The notes below the pieces were generated by a model. It was not told where the DNA came from. It worked only from the letters and a program-made list of their open reading frames with translations, and searched no databases. A program made the translations under genes and the position numbers. This document shows, piece by piece, positions 39,441 to 51,550 of a DNA stretch of 64,000 nt (position 1 is its first letter; each line of letters begins with the position of its first letter). Source of the DNA: Acanthaster planci (Eukaryota; Echinodermata; Asteroidea; Valvatida; Acanthasteridae); assembly GCF_001949145.1 (NCBI RefSeq), contig NW_019091434.1, positions 1,054,868-1,118,867 of the forward strand, read 5' to 3'.

Positions 39441-42400
39441 AGTAAAAATAAATCTCCTGGTTGGCCCAGGGACAAGGGTGTATTAACAAAGCTGGCATAT
39501 CGGTGAGGGTCCCTGTGGTGAAATTAATAAATGGGATGCCCTACCCACTGTTCTTCACCACTGTTGATGCCCATACTAGGAAATGGTTTCAGGTTGCAGG
39601 CCAGTAAATAGGCTCCAAATTGCCAGCACAGATTAGAGCATTTTGTGAGGCGTGGTTTGGATGGTTTTGGATGGTTTATCGCAAAGAAGGTTGGTAGATC
39701 CCACCAGGACTGCCAGCTTGTATTTCTGAAAGTGTTAGACAAAACAGGGCCCTCCAAATTGCTCAATTATGTATTGGATCTTGTAGTCACCACTTTTTAA
39801 AATGGCAATGGGCTTCCTGACTTTTTAGGGGATCATCTCTTGATAGAAATATCTCTAAAAGCCATCGGATAAGCCATTTAAAATTGAAGGAAAATGTAAG
39901 ATGAGGAATTGAACTTTAATTTGATGATTTGCAGCTTTCCTACTCACATTTCACTTTATGCAAACTCCTGAAAAGACCATCATCTGTCAATCACCAGCCA
40001 CTGAGTTTTTCATCCCATTTCACGAACTCACACTAATAACTGCAAAGCATTCTATGGCCACACTGCAAAAATAGAACATTCTAATCCGTGTTGGGTTGTA
40101 AATAGAACATCCCATTGCACAGACTGTGAGATATATGTCTCATTTCAAAGGTGTTGCAAACAGTTGTCCAGCGGGGCATTTATAACATTACTGTATAAAA
40201 CAAGTGTATTGAATGTTTTACATTCATGCAGTTGAAGAAGAAATCGCAGTTGGTGACAGATGAAATGATCCAATCGCCACGAGGAAAGGACCTTACAACT
40301 ATTGACCGGTATCAAGTCACATAATTATTGTTGTCCGGGTATATTCACATGTACATTGCTCATTTTCCATAGCAATATTATAAAGTCTTTTTAGTCCCCC
40401 AAAAATCCCTCCCAGTGGTCCCTCTTTATAGGGCCAATTGTTTTTCCACAATCCATCAATTCTCGGCAAGGAGCCCACATGTCATTATTTGACTCTGGCA
40501 ATCGCAGTCCTACATATAACGCGCTGGAGTCTTATTACACTAATTAGGAGAGTCAGAGTCTTCCTGAAGCATTCCGGATGGACCGTTTTATGACCTGGGA
40601 CAAGAAGAATGCCCAACAAATCAAGGAAGTAATCTCGCAGATGGATTTATCAGGTTTCTCATGATTTTTTCATGAGTTTTCAATGCACGTGCCTTTTTAG
40701 GAATTTTGGCTGTATCACTTGTTGTTTTAGCCTGGGGAAGATATGCATCATAATAGCTCACAGTGCTAATTCATTGAAGGGTTAACCGAAGTTAATACAA
40801 CTAGAAGCTGTTCTACTCAGTGTTTATGAAACAAGTTGGGACTTCTTTTCTTTGTGCACATTGTGTACTCTGCAATTGACATTAGGGTAGTACTTATATT
40901 ACGATGTTTGACATGTTAATGATGCTGATGGTGCTCGATGACAGATCCCTTGGATTGAAGGGTATATGTATGACATACGTATATACACTGTACCTTTACC
41001 ATAACGTACCTCGGAGCAGTTGGCATCTACACTCGTAGGAATGAGCTAGATCAGTATTTCAGCCTGACCCTGCACATACTTTGCACACTACACATTATGA
41101 TTTCACTATTTTCACTCAAGAGCAAATACAGGAAATAAATGCATATCAAGTCTATGGAAGCATTGTTATAACCGAAAAGATTTCAATATGGTTTGCAAGT
41201 TTTCTGAATACGGGGAGAAAATCCCTCTGAATATATTTTCCTATGCTCTGAGAGGTCAAATATGAGAGACACTGGCTGGCCTGGCCAGGATTTTTTTTTT
41301 CCACACCACATATTCGCTATGGCCCATGCGTCGCTGCTCAACGTTACTTTTGTGCATATTGCACTTGAAAAGTGTTGCTTACATGCGTATGTATGCATGT
41401 GCAGGCCTGACAATGGGTTCTGCTCCAACAAATCATCGATTGTCACAGTCGTTCCTAATAATAATGTGGCATGTATGGAGGATACTATCATATTTGCTCC
41501 AACACCCACCCTTCCAGAGAACATCAAGGTATGTATACGTTGTTTGTCCATCCTCACTCCTGAAGTGTGCAGTACAATGTGTCATGGAGGAAGATCTTAT
41601 AGTGGACCATATCCTTGAAACTTTCCCCGACTATGACCAGTAAGCAAATGATTACCTCACAAGAGCAAAGTCATAAACCTTGTACCTATAATTGCTCCAA
41701 AGGTTACTATGATTTCCAGATGTCAAAATCAATATCGTAAATCTTTACATTTTTACCCTTACCTAATACTGGAACCTTTTGGCCCTCCAGTCATAAAATA
41801 ATCTCATAATTTATCGGCCACTCTCTGTGTCACTGCTTAGTGTAGACACGGACTTACCGTCTCGAAATAAAATAGCAGTGAGCAAGACCCAACTGCACAA
41901 CTGCACCAAGTCCTCAAAAGTCTTTTCCTCCATGAATGTAGTGATAGTATTTATTGCAAAATGGTGCATGCAGGGAGGAAAAGACCCCCATAATTGGAGT
42001 AACACTTGTCATACGTTGCTCAACCATGACCTTATGTATCGTCACGAACTCTTGCTTTTCACCACTCTGATTTTTTACTGCTTTTGACCCTCAGATGTTG
42101 CAGAAAATTTTACTTCTGGTCTCTCTGTGGAGCTAAGGAATACCCTACCTTAGATTCTTCATTGGGACATTGTTACTATTTATTCATTTAGTCATTTATT
42201 TACTTATAATTTGCATATTAGCTGCCCTGTCACTTGAAATAGCCTTGGTTTTGATGGGTTTCTGTGGTTCCTTTCCTCTGGTCGTTGGTTCCCTTAGTTG
42301 TCCCAATACTGGATACAACTCAGGACTTTCTGTTTTCATAAACCCTGTGTGATGTCCAAAAACCGCATTTGGTAAATCAAGTCATTTATGGTCAATTTTA

Positions 42401-45400
42401 ACTTCAGAGTGACTCTTAAAAGCCATGGAGGTAGTGTTTGCGAAAGTTTTTTGGAATTATGTACGTGTGCTGATGATGTTGTATCCAAGTCAATTTTCCC
42501 AATACAAATCAATTAAAAAAGTCTCCAGTGCGAGTCAAACAAAGCGCCAGTCGTTGAGGGAGGAACACAGTAAATAACACCCATTGGACTGTTACATGTA
42601 CATGTACAAGTACATAGCCTTGTATGGCACACAAGAGACTTTGTAGATGATAGCCAAGCGTGCTCATGCATCAAGCATGACCTTTGCTACAGTGGTCCAA
42701 TCATACCAGTTGGCTTCATGAAATACGTCCAGTCAGATTTCTGTTTTATGGGCCCATAACGAATATGTGGTAGGGAAAACAAAAATTGTGGCCTGGCCTT
42801 CACATCAGGCATGGTTGCCAATCTGTGTGATAATAAACATGTCTGCATTTATTCATCTGAAATGGAGACTCGTCTCTCACTGAGCTATTATGAACTAAGT
42901 GATCCCCAGCTGTGAGGCATATACAAGTACCTCCCTGATTGGTAGATTGACCTGATTCGCCCTTGTTGAAGCCAACTGTAGCATTCTTGGTATGTGACTA
43001 CTGGGCAAATTTCTGGGTAATTTCCATCTGAAGATAATGTGATAGCCTTTCTACATCCTAAGCTTGCTGTTGATGATTGATGTACAATGCAGTGGTTGCA
43101 CATTGACTGTGAAATTTTAACGAGGAAATGTGCCTGGAGGATTTTAATGTCAGAGGAAGTATTGTGAATGTTGATTTTTTTTATGAATGCCGTCTGGCAT
43201 GGGTGTCACTGTCAAAATTATGCTGTTATTGACCAAGTGTCAGAAATGTTAGGACCATTTAGGGGCAGGAAGCCAGTGATGGTGTGATAGGGAGAGGCTG
43301 GAGAATTCCATATTTGCCCGTCGTTTCTTTAGGTTTTTCCTCAGGCCCATGGCCAGCTGAGTTCAAGGGGTGTATCTTTATAGTAATAAAAAAATTGGAG
43401 TCTTTCATGCTGGACCCTCCCTGTGATTACCATGAAATTCTTGAAATTCAGTCATCATATTTAATCATCATGATTATGACTCATGCATTCACACAAGTGA
43501 ATTGCAAAGTTATTTTATTACAAAGTTACAGAACATTTTAAAAGTGACCGGTTCTGCTGGAAAGCAGACAGTGTTCCAAGTGTAGCTGAGTCCATGCATC
43601 TTGTTCAAGAATGAAACTCACAATATTGAGCTTGGTGGAGTGTCAAAGCATTTTAAAAAGTATACCCTTGAGAAAAATAGTGAAGCAGTCATCGTTATAA
43701 ATCCTGTCGCAGAAAACAGGCTACCTTGGACACCTACATTGCGCTGTATTTCTTTCAGCACATTGCAGTTACTAAAGGCATTTCCACTGGCAATAACTAA
43801 AAACATTACACGTTTGCAGTTCTGCAAACAAGTTACAGTTTATGCACACCCGTTTTCCCCCAGCATCCATTTGTTCTCAAGTCGTTTGCTTCTAATCATC
43901 TACCTCTGCTTGCTGTAAATTGTTCAAAGCATCATTGGAGCACCACCAATTGGAGTCCACTGGCGACAGATTGCCAGACTGCAAATGAGTTCCACATGGA
44001 CACACACTGTCTGGCGGCGCTAATGAAAATTGAAGCATTAGGTCTCAGTGTTTTGTTATGGAGCCTCACGGTTTCACAGATCAGTCCTGTAGATTTGCCT
44101 GGCCAATGAGCCATGCAATTCATTTTGCAAGCTTTTCTCATCTAAATTTATTACTCTAGTTTTGGCTTATCAAGGAATTTTAGTACAGATTGTCTCTAGG
44201 ATCATGATCACCTTATTTATTTGAAATTGCTCATTTGGGCAGTTTAAGCACTTGGTCATCAATGTCAACTGCTGGTTTATTTTCATTTTTCCTTTGATAT
44301 GGTTTGAGGACATAACATTTTTAAAATGTTCCTTAAATTGGATAAAAACTACTCTTAAATGACTTTACATGTCAGTAAGATTTCACCTGACATTATGCTT
44401 AAGTGAATTATCCACTTCGCCTAGGTTAGCAAACTCGGTCAAATGCAGGAAATCTACCATACACATCTGGGACCAGTGGTTTTTCTACTCATCAATTGAA
44501 AAACAGACTGGAATGACCAAACTTCCCCATTTTGTGTTCAACCTCTGAAACAGGATCTGAAACAGCTCTCTGAATCTTCTGAAACAAATAATAATTTGAA
44601 TGAGTCAGAGAGATACTCAAACATTCCCTACTTTTGGTTCACTCTTCAAATTTTGTAACAGTGTTGAATTGACATCCACTACTGGCATAAGGAATGAAAC
44701 TGCAACTGAATTCTGTTCACTTTCTGTCCAGCAGTTGTGGAGTGAAGTGTTTACAGAAGCAGGCAATTTCAAAGTGCAGTTTCCAAACACAAATTCAGTA
44801 ACTTCTCACATGCTACAGGTTATGCCCTGTAACTGACTTGTATACTGTGAATAAGGAGGCGGCTTTTTTTTTCACCCAGTTACTTCTGTATCTATGAAAA
44901 ACGTACTTTACCAGTGGTCACTGGCTTCAATCTCCCCACCTGCTGCTTGATACTGCCTAATCTGCTCCCTTGACACTGCCTTTCCCCTTGTACACATGAC
45001 AGGTTTTCCAATGTTGAGGCTTGGAATTTAAACTTGGAATTTATTCCCCCCCCCATTCAAATTCTTGAACCCAGTTACTCTTAAGTTACAGCATTTTCAC
45101 AAAGCCATGGTATCAGTGTGCAGTTATTACTAGTTTTTCCCCAGCATCAACAAAGAATTTGCCGTTTTTTTGCCTGTAATACATAAATTATGAAATTTTT
45201 TCATGTAGTGATTAAAGCGGTGTAAAATATCAAGAATGAATCAAAAGAATATCTCCTCTACCTTTGTGGAAGAAACCTTTCATTTATTGTGGATTTTGAA
45301 CTTCATTTTTCTTATATCTTTGTCTCCATTCAGCACATGCATGGTACTAACAGTTGTATATTTTTTCCAGTAGTTGTGCAGAAGTGATCGACGCAGTACC

Positions 45401-45492
45401 ATACATTCCTCATTACGGCATTCACATGAAACTATATGTACGTGTATCTTCCACCTTAATAAATGAGATTTTTTATGTCAATCTGTCTGCAG

Positions 45493-46025
45493 AATTCGCG
45501 TCTCCAGCTCTGCTGCGTCGCAGCCGCATCTTACAGGGGGGTTATCCGGGATCCCAACCTGGCAGTAAAAGCAGCAGCCTAAACAGCATCCTGAAACCGT
45601 CACCAGTTCCCCGCCGGGATCATGGATCTAGCACCAACCGACCTACAGCCATCCTTGTCAAGGATGTCAAAACCAACCACGGTGACATCTGGCTGCGTGG
45701 GCTAGTCGGGGTCAATGGACACACTGGACTCCAGGGCACCTCCAGCGATGATGATGAAGACGATGTCTTCTTGCCGGACAGGGCACTGAGGCGCAGTCAG
45801 AGCGAGACGGACAAGGAGTGGCTGGAGAGGAAGCACTTTGAGGTCACACCTAGGGCTAAGAACCATTTCCCCTACCGCTCGGACCCTGGCAAGCGCGGGT
45901 TAAAAAAGTCACTCTCCATTGGACTCAAACAACAGGAGCCCCCGACTCAACAAATTCCAAACATTAACTGGGAGCCAGATGCCAAGGCACGGAGAGCCCT
46001 GCTTGGACGATCCACAATAGTATAA
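45493..46025 (+). CDS. GPCR cytoplasmic tail and stop (exon 3 of 3 coding)
   Basis: The acceptor CTGTCTGCAG is followed by a phase-1 start (G + AA = Glu363), and the frame continues to TAA at 46023-46025. It encodes residues 363-539, an unusually long tail of low predicted order. Visible segments: Ser-rich GSKSSSLNSILKP; an acidic cluster S446-S-D-D-D-E-D-D453; basic-Ser motifs R462-R-S-Q-S466 and K500-K-S-L-S504 that fit basophilic kinase sites; and the C-terminus S536-T-I-V539, a class I PDZ-ligand pattern (S/T-x-hydrophobic). CpG and codon use are clearly coding-like against the flanking intron. Assignment to the receptor rests on strand, phase and the absence of any other candidate gene. 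The 20 kb gap leaves some doubt. Confidence 0.75.
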
Positions 46026-46058
46026 TCAATTGCACGAGCGCCCTCGTGCAATTGATTA
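46023..46058 (+). other. Perfect stem-loop starting on the GPCR stop codon
   Basis: TAATCAATTGCACGAG (46023-46038), loop CGCC, then CTCGTGCAATTGATTA (46043-46058): 16 perfect base pairs and a 4-nt loop. The first three bases are the TAA stop codon itself. Its centre reads GAGCGCCCTC, resembling the CTCF-like motifs at 53605 and 54207. Confidence 0.9.
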
Positions 46059-46531
46059 CATGTCAGAAGCAGTAGGCATTACCTACAAACATTTGCATCT
46101 TGCTTGTTTTCCTTTGTCTTAATGCTGTTAACTCATTTCTTCATCAGCAAAGTGGAAAACAGAGGGTGCGTGTAAATGGTCAAAAAGTGGTTATTAGACT
46201 TCAAAGGAGTGATGTTTCCTTATCTGCTGAAAGATTTGTTCTCGCAATTGCACAAAACTGTGAAATATATATTTATTCTTTTAATTTAAACAAAAGAGCC
46301 TTTAAAGCTCTTTTGAAGGCTTTAAAAAAACCTTGGACAAGTATTTAAATGCTTCATGTATACATGTAATCGTCTTATGTTCTACAGTACTAAGTAAACT
46401 GTGGTCTCTGTAGGATGGATAGATATGTACATGCATGTCACGGTGGCTAATTCTCACGCATTTAGCCCGAGATTTCCGTAGTTCCAGTTTTTCTTATGCC
46501 ATCATTTCCATTTGGAAATTTTCAAGCTTAC

Positions 46532-46558
46532 AATAAAAGTATAACCTAAAACAATAAA
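46532..46558 (+). terminator. Candidate polyadenylation signals for the GPCR
   Basis: AATAAA occurs at 46532-46537 and again at 46553-46558, about 510-530 bp after the stop codon. Other AATAAA copies occur in this AT-rich region, so the choice is tentative. Confidence 0.35.
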
Positions 46559-48299
46559 AAAGTAGCAATTCTCTTCACATGTTTGAGTTCTATGCCCTGT
46601 CTTCACTTAGAAAGGAAAACATTCCCTAGGCTGTAAGCCTTTGTCCTGGTAAAGAACGCATAGGCCTGGTTTGATTGACTACATTATGCAGCTACGGTGT
46701 TGCCCCAAACTGGCTTCCAGCCATATGTCTGAGACACCTTAGCCATGAGGTACTTCCTCTGCTCATCAAAAGAATGCCACCGATCCACCACACATTGCAC
46801 AAAAGTTATGACCAGTGTTCATCAGAATGAGCACAAACAATAACAATATGCAGTTTTAGAGTTCAGCCTTCTGCCCCCAAAGAAAGCTGAAGCTTACATA
46901 TGAAATTTAACGTTTTGCCTTGCAGAAAAGCTGCTAAAATATGCATGTGTTTAGATTAAACTTTAAACTACAAGCCAAATCTGTGGTAAAAGTGTACTAA
47001 GTCAAAGGCTAACTTCTTGTTTAGGTTTTTAAAGGATGCTTACCTTGCGCCCCATGTGTATGATGGTCAATGCAATCGGACATTGAAAATTACCATACAG
47101 CATATCATGATTAGTGTCAAGTTCTCTCCTCTACAGCACTTCAGTATGAGCCACGATAAGTAGATGAGAGACTCATCTGTTGCGTATTATAGCAAAGCTT
47201 CAAGTTGAACGTAATGTAGTGGAAAAAGATTTTTATGTCATCTTGAGACCAAACATGCAAAAGTAAATGCAATCTAATCTAGAGTGCAATGTGCATTGGG
47301 TAATTCAAACATTTTTCTTCCTTTTGCTTTTAGAAAAAAGTTTGTTTTGTAAAACTGAAGTTTGACCCAACATTGTTTTTGTTGGAAAAAGGGAATATTA
47401 TTCTTTACATACGTGAACTAACTGTACACCAAGTACTGAGAATAAAGAACTTAAACGCTGTGTCATTCATTGAAATGGGAAGAATGTTTAATGCCTATTA
47501 AGAAATTTTCTTTTGGTATAAACATGTTATATGTACCACTGCACAATTCCGAAAGAGTGAATTATCGCTCTCACCGTAACTACAGAGACCAGACAATAAA
47601 ATCGAAAAGTTCATTATGTTAGATTGAAAGAGTAAACAAAAATCATTCGAGACTTGTCTATTTCACTGCATTTCACCTTGTCTCTAGTTTCTGTCAGATT
47701 TGACTTCCCGAAGTCGAATTTGCAATATGAGCAGTGCCTTACAGACAAAAACTAAACGTTTTTCACGAGGAACTGTAATTTTGCAGAGCAAGTTGAGGTA
47801 CTTAAGAGCAGCATTCATTTGTGTCTATGTTGATGTCCACCTGAAATCCTCTGAAGTACAGCAATTTCTTTGTGACTTTTTGGATTGGCTTTTTATTTTC
47901 AATAACTCCATTGTTTTAACTTTTATGCTATTGCTCGGAGAATCTCGCCCAGATGAATTTTAAAGACCAAGATTTCTTTTTAAAAATTATACTTCGCGAA
48001 AAAATTCCAAATGGACCTGACAAAGTTGATGGGTTAGTTGTGGTGGGTTAAATTGGGGAAACTTTAATGTAATTGTGTAACTACAAAATGTGTAGGCAGT
48101 TGTATACTTTGTACATATATAGTCAAACGCCTTGCGCGATGTTCTTTCCATCTAGTAATTTATGATGAATGTGTCACGTATGTTGCCTTAAATAAATTAA
48201 ACAAGATCTATACTATTATCATTTACTGTGACTCTTCCCACTTGTTTTCTATTTATTCCAAAGTGTTTCATCTTTAGCCCTTATGTTTTAGCGCGCTAC

Positions 48300-48430
48300 T
48301 GGGAAGGGAATCCGGAAGGGTATATGTATGACGTAATTTTGTTAAGCATTCATTGGATAAAGTTCATTAACAGTGACATGGGTGCGCATGCGCTCAATAT
48401 ATAGTCCGTGTTCATGCGAGGATTAGGAAA
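48300..48430 (+). promoter_or_regulatory. Cluster of promoter-type motifs (ETS, CRE, CCAAT, NRF1, TATA-like)
   Basis: Within about 100 bp: CCGGAA (48312-48317, ETS core), TGACGTAA (48329-48336, CREB/ATF-like), ATTGG (48352-48356, inverted CCAAT), TGCGCATGCGC (48383-48393, consensus NRF1) and CAATATATAG (48395-48404). Downstream, a short frame from ATG 48414 runs to a possible donor CCT/GTAAGC at about 48511. This suggests a promoter with a start near 48410-48430, for an unknown transcript or a distant upstream exon of PRODH. Motif matching by eye only. Confidence 0.4.
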
Positions 48431-50574
48431 CGAAGCAATGCGCTACGCCTTGTGCATGCACCGGAGCTGTGACACGTTTCCTTTTCAAGACTTTGCCATT
48501 CCCTGGGCCCCCTGTAAGCCTGGACGTGAGCCAGCAAGACATTCGGCTTCGACAGTTTTATATGTGGGGAGGTTGCCAGCGTATTTATCTGAAGAGAAAA
48601 AAGAATATTCCTCATTGTTCGCGAACTCCATTTGGTATTTTTCAAAAGCCAAAATTTTGTCTTTCCTAGAATATTTTTCAAAAAGCTTACCTCTTTTTTT
48701 CTAACACCAATTACCTTTACACTTTATCAATATGGGATTTTTGCCTTGGAAAATACATTACAGTTTACTCGTAAAAAAGTTAAAATATTATTACCTTGAA
48801 ATGCTCAACAAGAATTGCAAAATATGCTGTCATGTGGAAACAAAAAGATACACTGGATCATCAGAGATAAATTACCCCTTAAATTAAATACGGAGTTAAA
48901 CGATAACGCTTTGTGGGAACATTGATCAATGATCATGCATCTCTGAAAGTCTGAAGTTTCTCAGAATCACGGAAAATGGCATGACAGTATCTTATAAGTT
49001 GGAAGACGACTTCCGAGATAACTTACCACTGGATATGGCGACATCGTTAAAGTTGAATAGCGACATTATTTCGTCACCGTTAAGAAGAGCCACACATTGA
49101 ATTTTTAAAGAAAAACTAGTTTTCGGAGAAAACACCCTAGAGGCTAGTCCTCTTTCAAAGCAGCAACTTGAAAAAATAACTATATGGAACAAGTTAATGC
49201 AGCAAAAAACCTCAAATGATTCTTTGAGAACTAAGTAATTTAAATGAATACAGTGCTTAATTAGCCGAAATCAATCTATTAATAAAGATGCGTGTCTGTT
49301 CGTGCTTTCCAAGTTTTCCTACTTTGTGGCCCTTCTGTGCAATGTATTTTTTCATGGGGAAGGGGCACACATGTTCAAGCGGGCAACTGTTACATTGTAA
49401 GAAAGAGGTTTGTTATACCACAGTCGTAGATACTGAATATTTATTGATCGCAAATTGATCATGATATGCCATAAGTGCGCATGTATCATTCAGGCGTCGA
49501 GCGCGACGCGGGGATGTTGCCAGCCCGCAAAAAATGATGGATAGGCCAAATGGTCATCTTTCCCACAGTTGATGTGTCGTGTCCACTGAGTTATAATTGT
49601 AGAATGCTGCTATTTATACTAATTCGTTTACACATTTTCCGAAACTTTCCGGGAAAACCTACATTATCAGGAATAAAACAATGAAAAACAAAAGGTTTGG
49701 AATCTAAAATTGTGCCTGTAACAGTGCTCTTACTATTACTAACGACAGATGATGCAAGATATTGGGCAGAGAGAACCCCCCCACCTTTGTGTTGGTCATT
49801 GTTTGATCGGAATCTCAGGAAGTTTTTACAGACTTTTGGGGAGATGTGTTGGGTAACAATAGTCTAGAGTGTGTATAAGGATTGGACATGTGGGGGGGGG
49901 GGTACCCATCGGCCCCATATCGTGCACGGTATCACTAACGAGGTTAGGCTAAATTCGAAATCGTGATTCACGTGAAAGAATTTCAGCCCAAGAGTGATAG
50001 TAATGTGAGGTGATTCGTTTGGACACCATGCTTGGTTCAAGAAATAGGCCTACGCTTGAAAAAAAAAACCAAGAAAACAAATTTACCACATACTGTTGTA
50101 ATAATCAGGTTTATTTTCAATAACTGTAACTTCCTAGAAATTAGATGTTAATGTAAAATAGTTTAACACAACAAATGCTTCCAAAGAAATAACCGAACAC
50201 CCGCTCTAGATTTGATAGCAGCAGTACAACTTTAGTCAGACGGGGGGGGGCATCTGGGGCCAGGGATGAACACAAGGAGGCAATGAACGGAATATGAAGT
50301 ATGGCTTGTACATATTAAAGCTGTGCACATTTCAACATTTTAAATGGGGAGGAGGAACGGGCCAGGGGCAAGAACTCCCACTGGGAATGGGGCACGTGTC
50401 TCATGTAACCCCTCCCCCATGTTATTCTACTGATGTGATGCAGAATGACCCCCTTGCATTTTTCCCACCTCCAGCTGAGATTAGTGGCTTGTTTCCTGTC
50501 CTCTATCTGACACATTTCTAGCATGTTTGATACTCCTCGTGGAATTCGCTCATAATCTACACTAGTTCTTCAAC

Positions 50575-50756
50575 TTGACAAAGTACACTCTGCAAGACAA
50601 AATGGCTCCGTGTTTCCTGGAGGCTGCTATTCATTCCGTTCACGAACCTCATGTCGCGAGAGGGCGTTCGCGATGACCAACTGCAATTGCTCATGGGCGA
50701 GGTTCGAGCAGCATTATGGGGGCATTCGCAGCTAATTTCGTGGTTGTCATGTGTTT
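50575..50756 (+). other. Candidate first exon of an unidentified gene
   Basis: A CpG-rich patch in an AT-rich background contains CAAAATGGCTCC (YY1-like, common at animal start sites). An ATG at 50651 opens 35 codons (reading MSREGVRDDQLQ and later EVRAALWGHSQLISWL) up to a consensus donor GTAAGT at 50757. The frame from the earlier ATG at 50602 stops within 25 codons. I found no matching second exon and do not recognise the peptide. A minus-strand frame (50557-50841) also spans it. It could be an exon, a promoter-associated CpG patch, or repeat-derived. Confidence 0.2.
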
Positions 50757-51417
50757 GTAAGTTAAAGGAGGGTCTGTCGACTGAGGGAATTCTTGAGATA
50801 AGCACTTTTTTCTTGGTAGGAAATGAAGACAGGGTCGGCAACAGAAAAAAAGATTTATACTTCTCGATTGCAGCCTAAAATAGGGGTCGGTCGGAAACGA
50901 GAACCATAAACTACGGACACCTTTGAAAGACTGACTCGAGTGGTGTAGTAAAACTCCTCGGTGATCTATAAAACAGTTATTTTGCCATGGCGAAGCCGAG
51001 GGATCATCGGAGGCAAGGTTTATTGCACCATGAGATAATAATGACAGATGTATATGAATAATGACTGTATGCTTTGAGTGGTGTAGTAAAAACTAGCCAT
51101 TTCACCTATTTTGTGGGCACCGAAAACGTTATGAGGCCAGAGAAACGTTTCCGTGACTCGATCCTCATTTGCCTCAAAAAAAAAAAAGATTGTCCCCTTA
51201 ACCCAATGAAGGCCTAACCAGTCAATAGCACCTCTTACACAGATTCTGCTTGATTTAAGCGATAACTAATTAATCTGATCTCAATAGGAAAAGGTACGTC
51301 TATTTGAATAAGAAACTTGTTGAATATAACTAATAAGATTTTTTTCCAAACTTCTCTTCAGTACTTGAACCCAGCTCTGCAGCGCTTGCATGCACTTGGA
51401 ATACGGGCAACTCACAA

Positions 51418-51512
51418 GAGTTTGCAACGCGCGAAATCTGTCGACCCATGATGCGCGTTTGGAAAGGATCGACAGAGTTCGCGCGTTGTGATTGGCCAAC
51501 GCGTTGCAAACG
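51418..51512. repeat. Nested CpG-rich inverted repeats
   Basis: The arms at 51425-51447 and 51466-51488 are complementary at 21 of 23 positions (CAACGCGCGAAATCTGTCGA against its complement), with an 18-bp spacer. A second pairing, GTTTGCAACGCG (51420-51431) with CGCGTTGCAAAC (51500-51511), is exact over 12 bp. This is a foldback-type element or fragment next to the larger one at 51551. Confidence 0.8.
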
Positions 51513-51550
51513 CTTGGAGGCGCACTATTGTGAAAGGTCCATATTCCAGT

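Larger units (their letters stand above)
25567..45492 (+). other. GPCR intron 2 (about 19.9 kb), repeat-rich
   Basis: Starts with GTAAGT and ends with CTGTCTGCAG. Repeat elements noted separately lie at 30355, 33398, 34690, 35745 and 36497, and a coding-like segment on the other strand at 39130-39440. No further in-frame receptor exon is needed: exons 1 to 3 join with no frame error. The stretch 41406-41529 is bounded by AG and GTATGT and is open in two frames, but its 124-nt length would break the receptor frame. Confidence 0.6.
46059..51417. other. Intergenic stretch between GPCR and PRODH
   Basis: Probable GPCR 3' UTR for the first several hundred bases, then AT-rich sequence. Items noted separately: promoter-like motif cluster at 48300-48430 and a candidate first exon near 50575-50756. 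G runs at 49892-49901 and 50241-50250 lie in repeat-like sequence. GAGTGGTGTAGTAAAA is repeated at about 50938 and 51077. No other gene is recognised. Confidence 0.5.

Noticed and set aside
41406-41529. Possible extra exon between AG and GTATGT in GPCR intron 2
   Set aside because: 124 nt would break the receptor frame, one of its three frames stops at once, and no homology is recognised. Kept only as a note.
46023-46058. Histone-type 3' stem-loop, SECIS element or bacterial-style terminator
   Set aside because: Stem length, loop and flanking sequence do not match the histone or SECIS consensus, there is no U tract, and the stop is TAA in an ordinary receptor gene.
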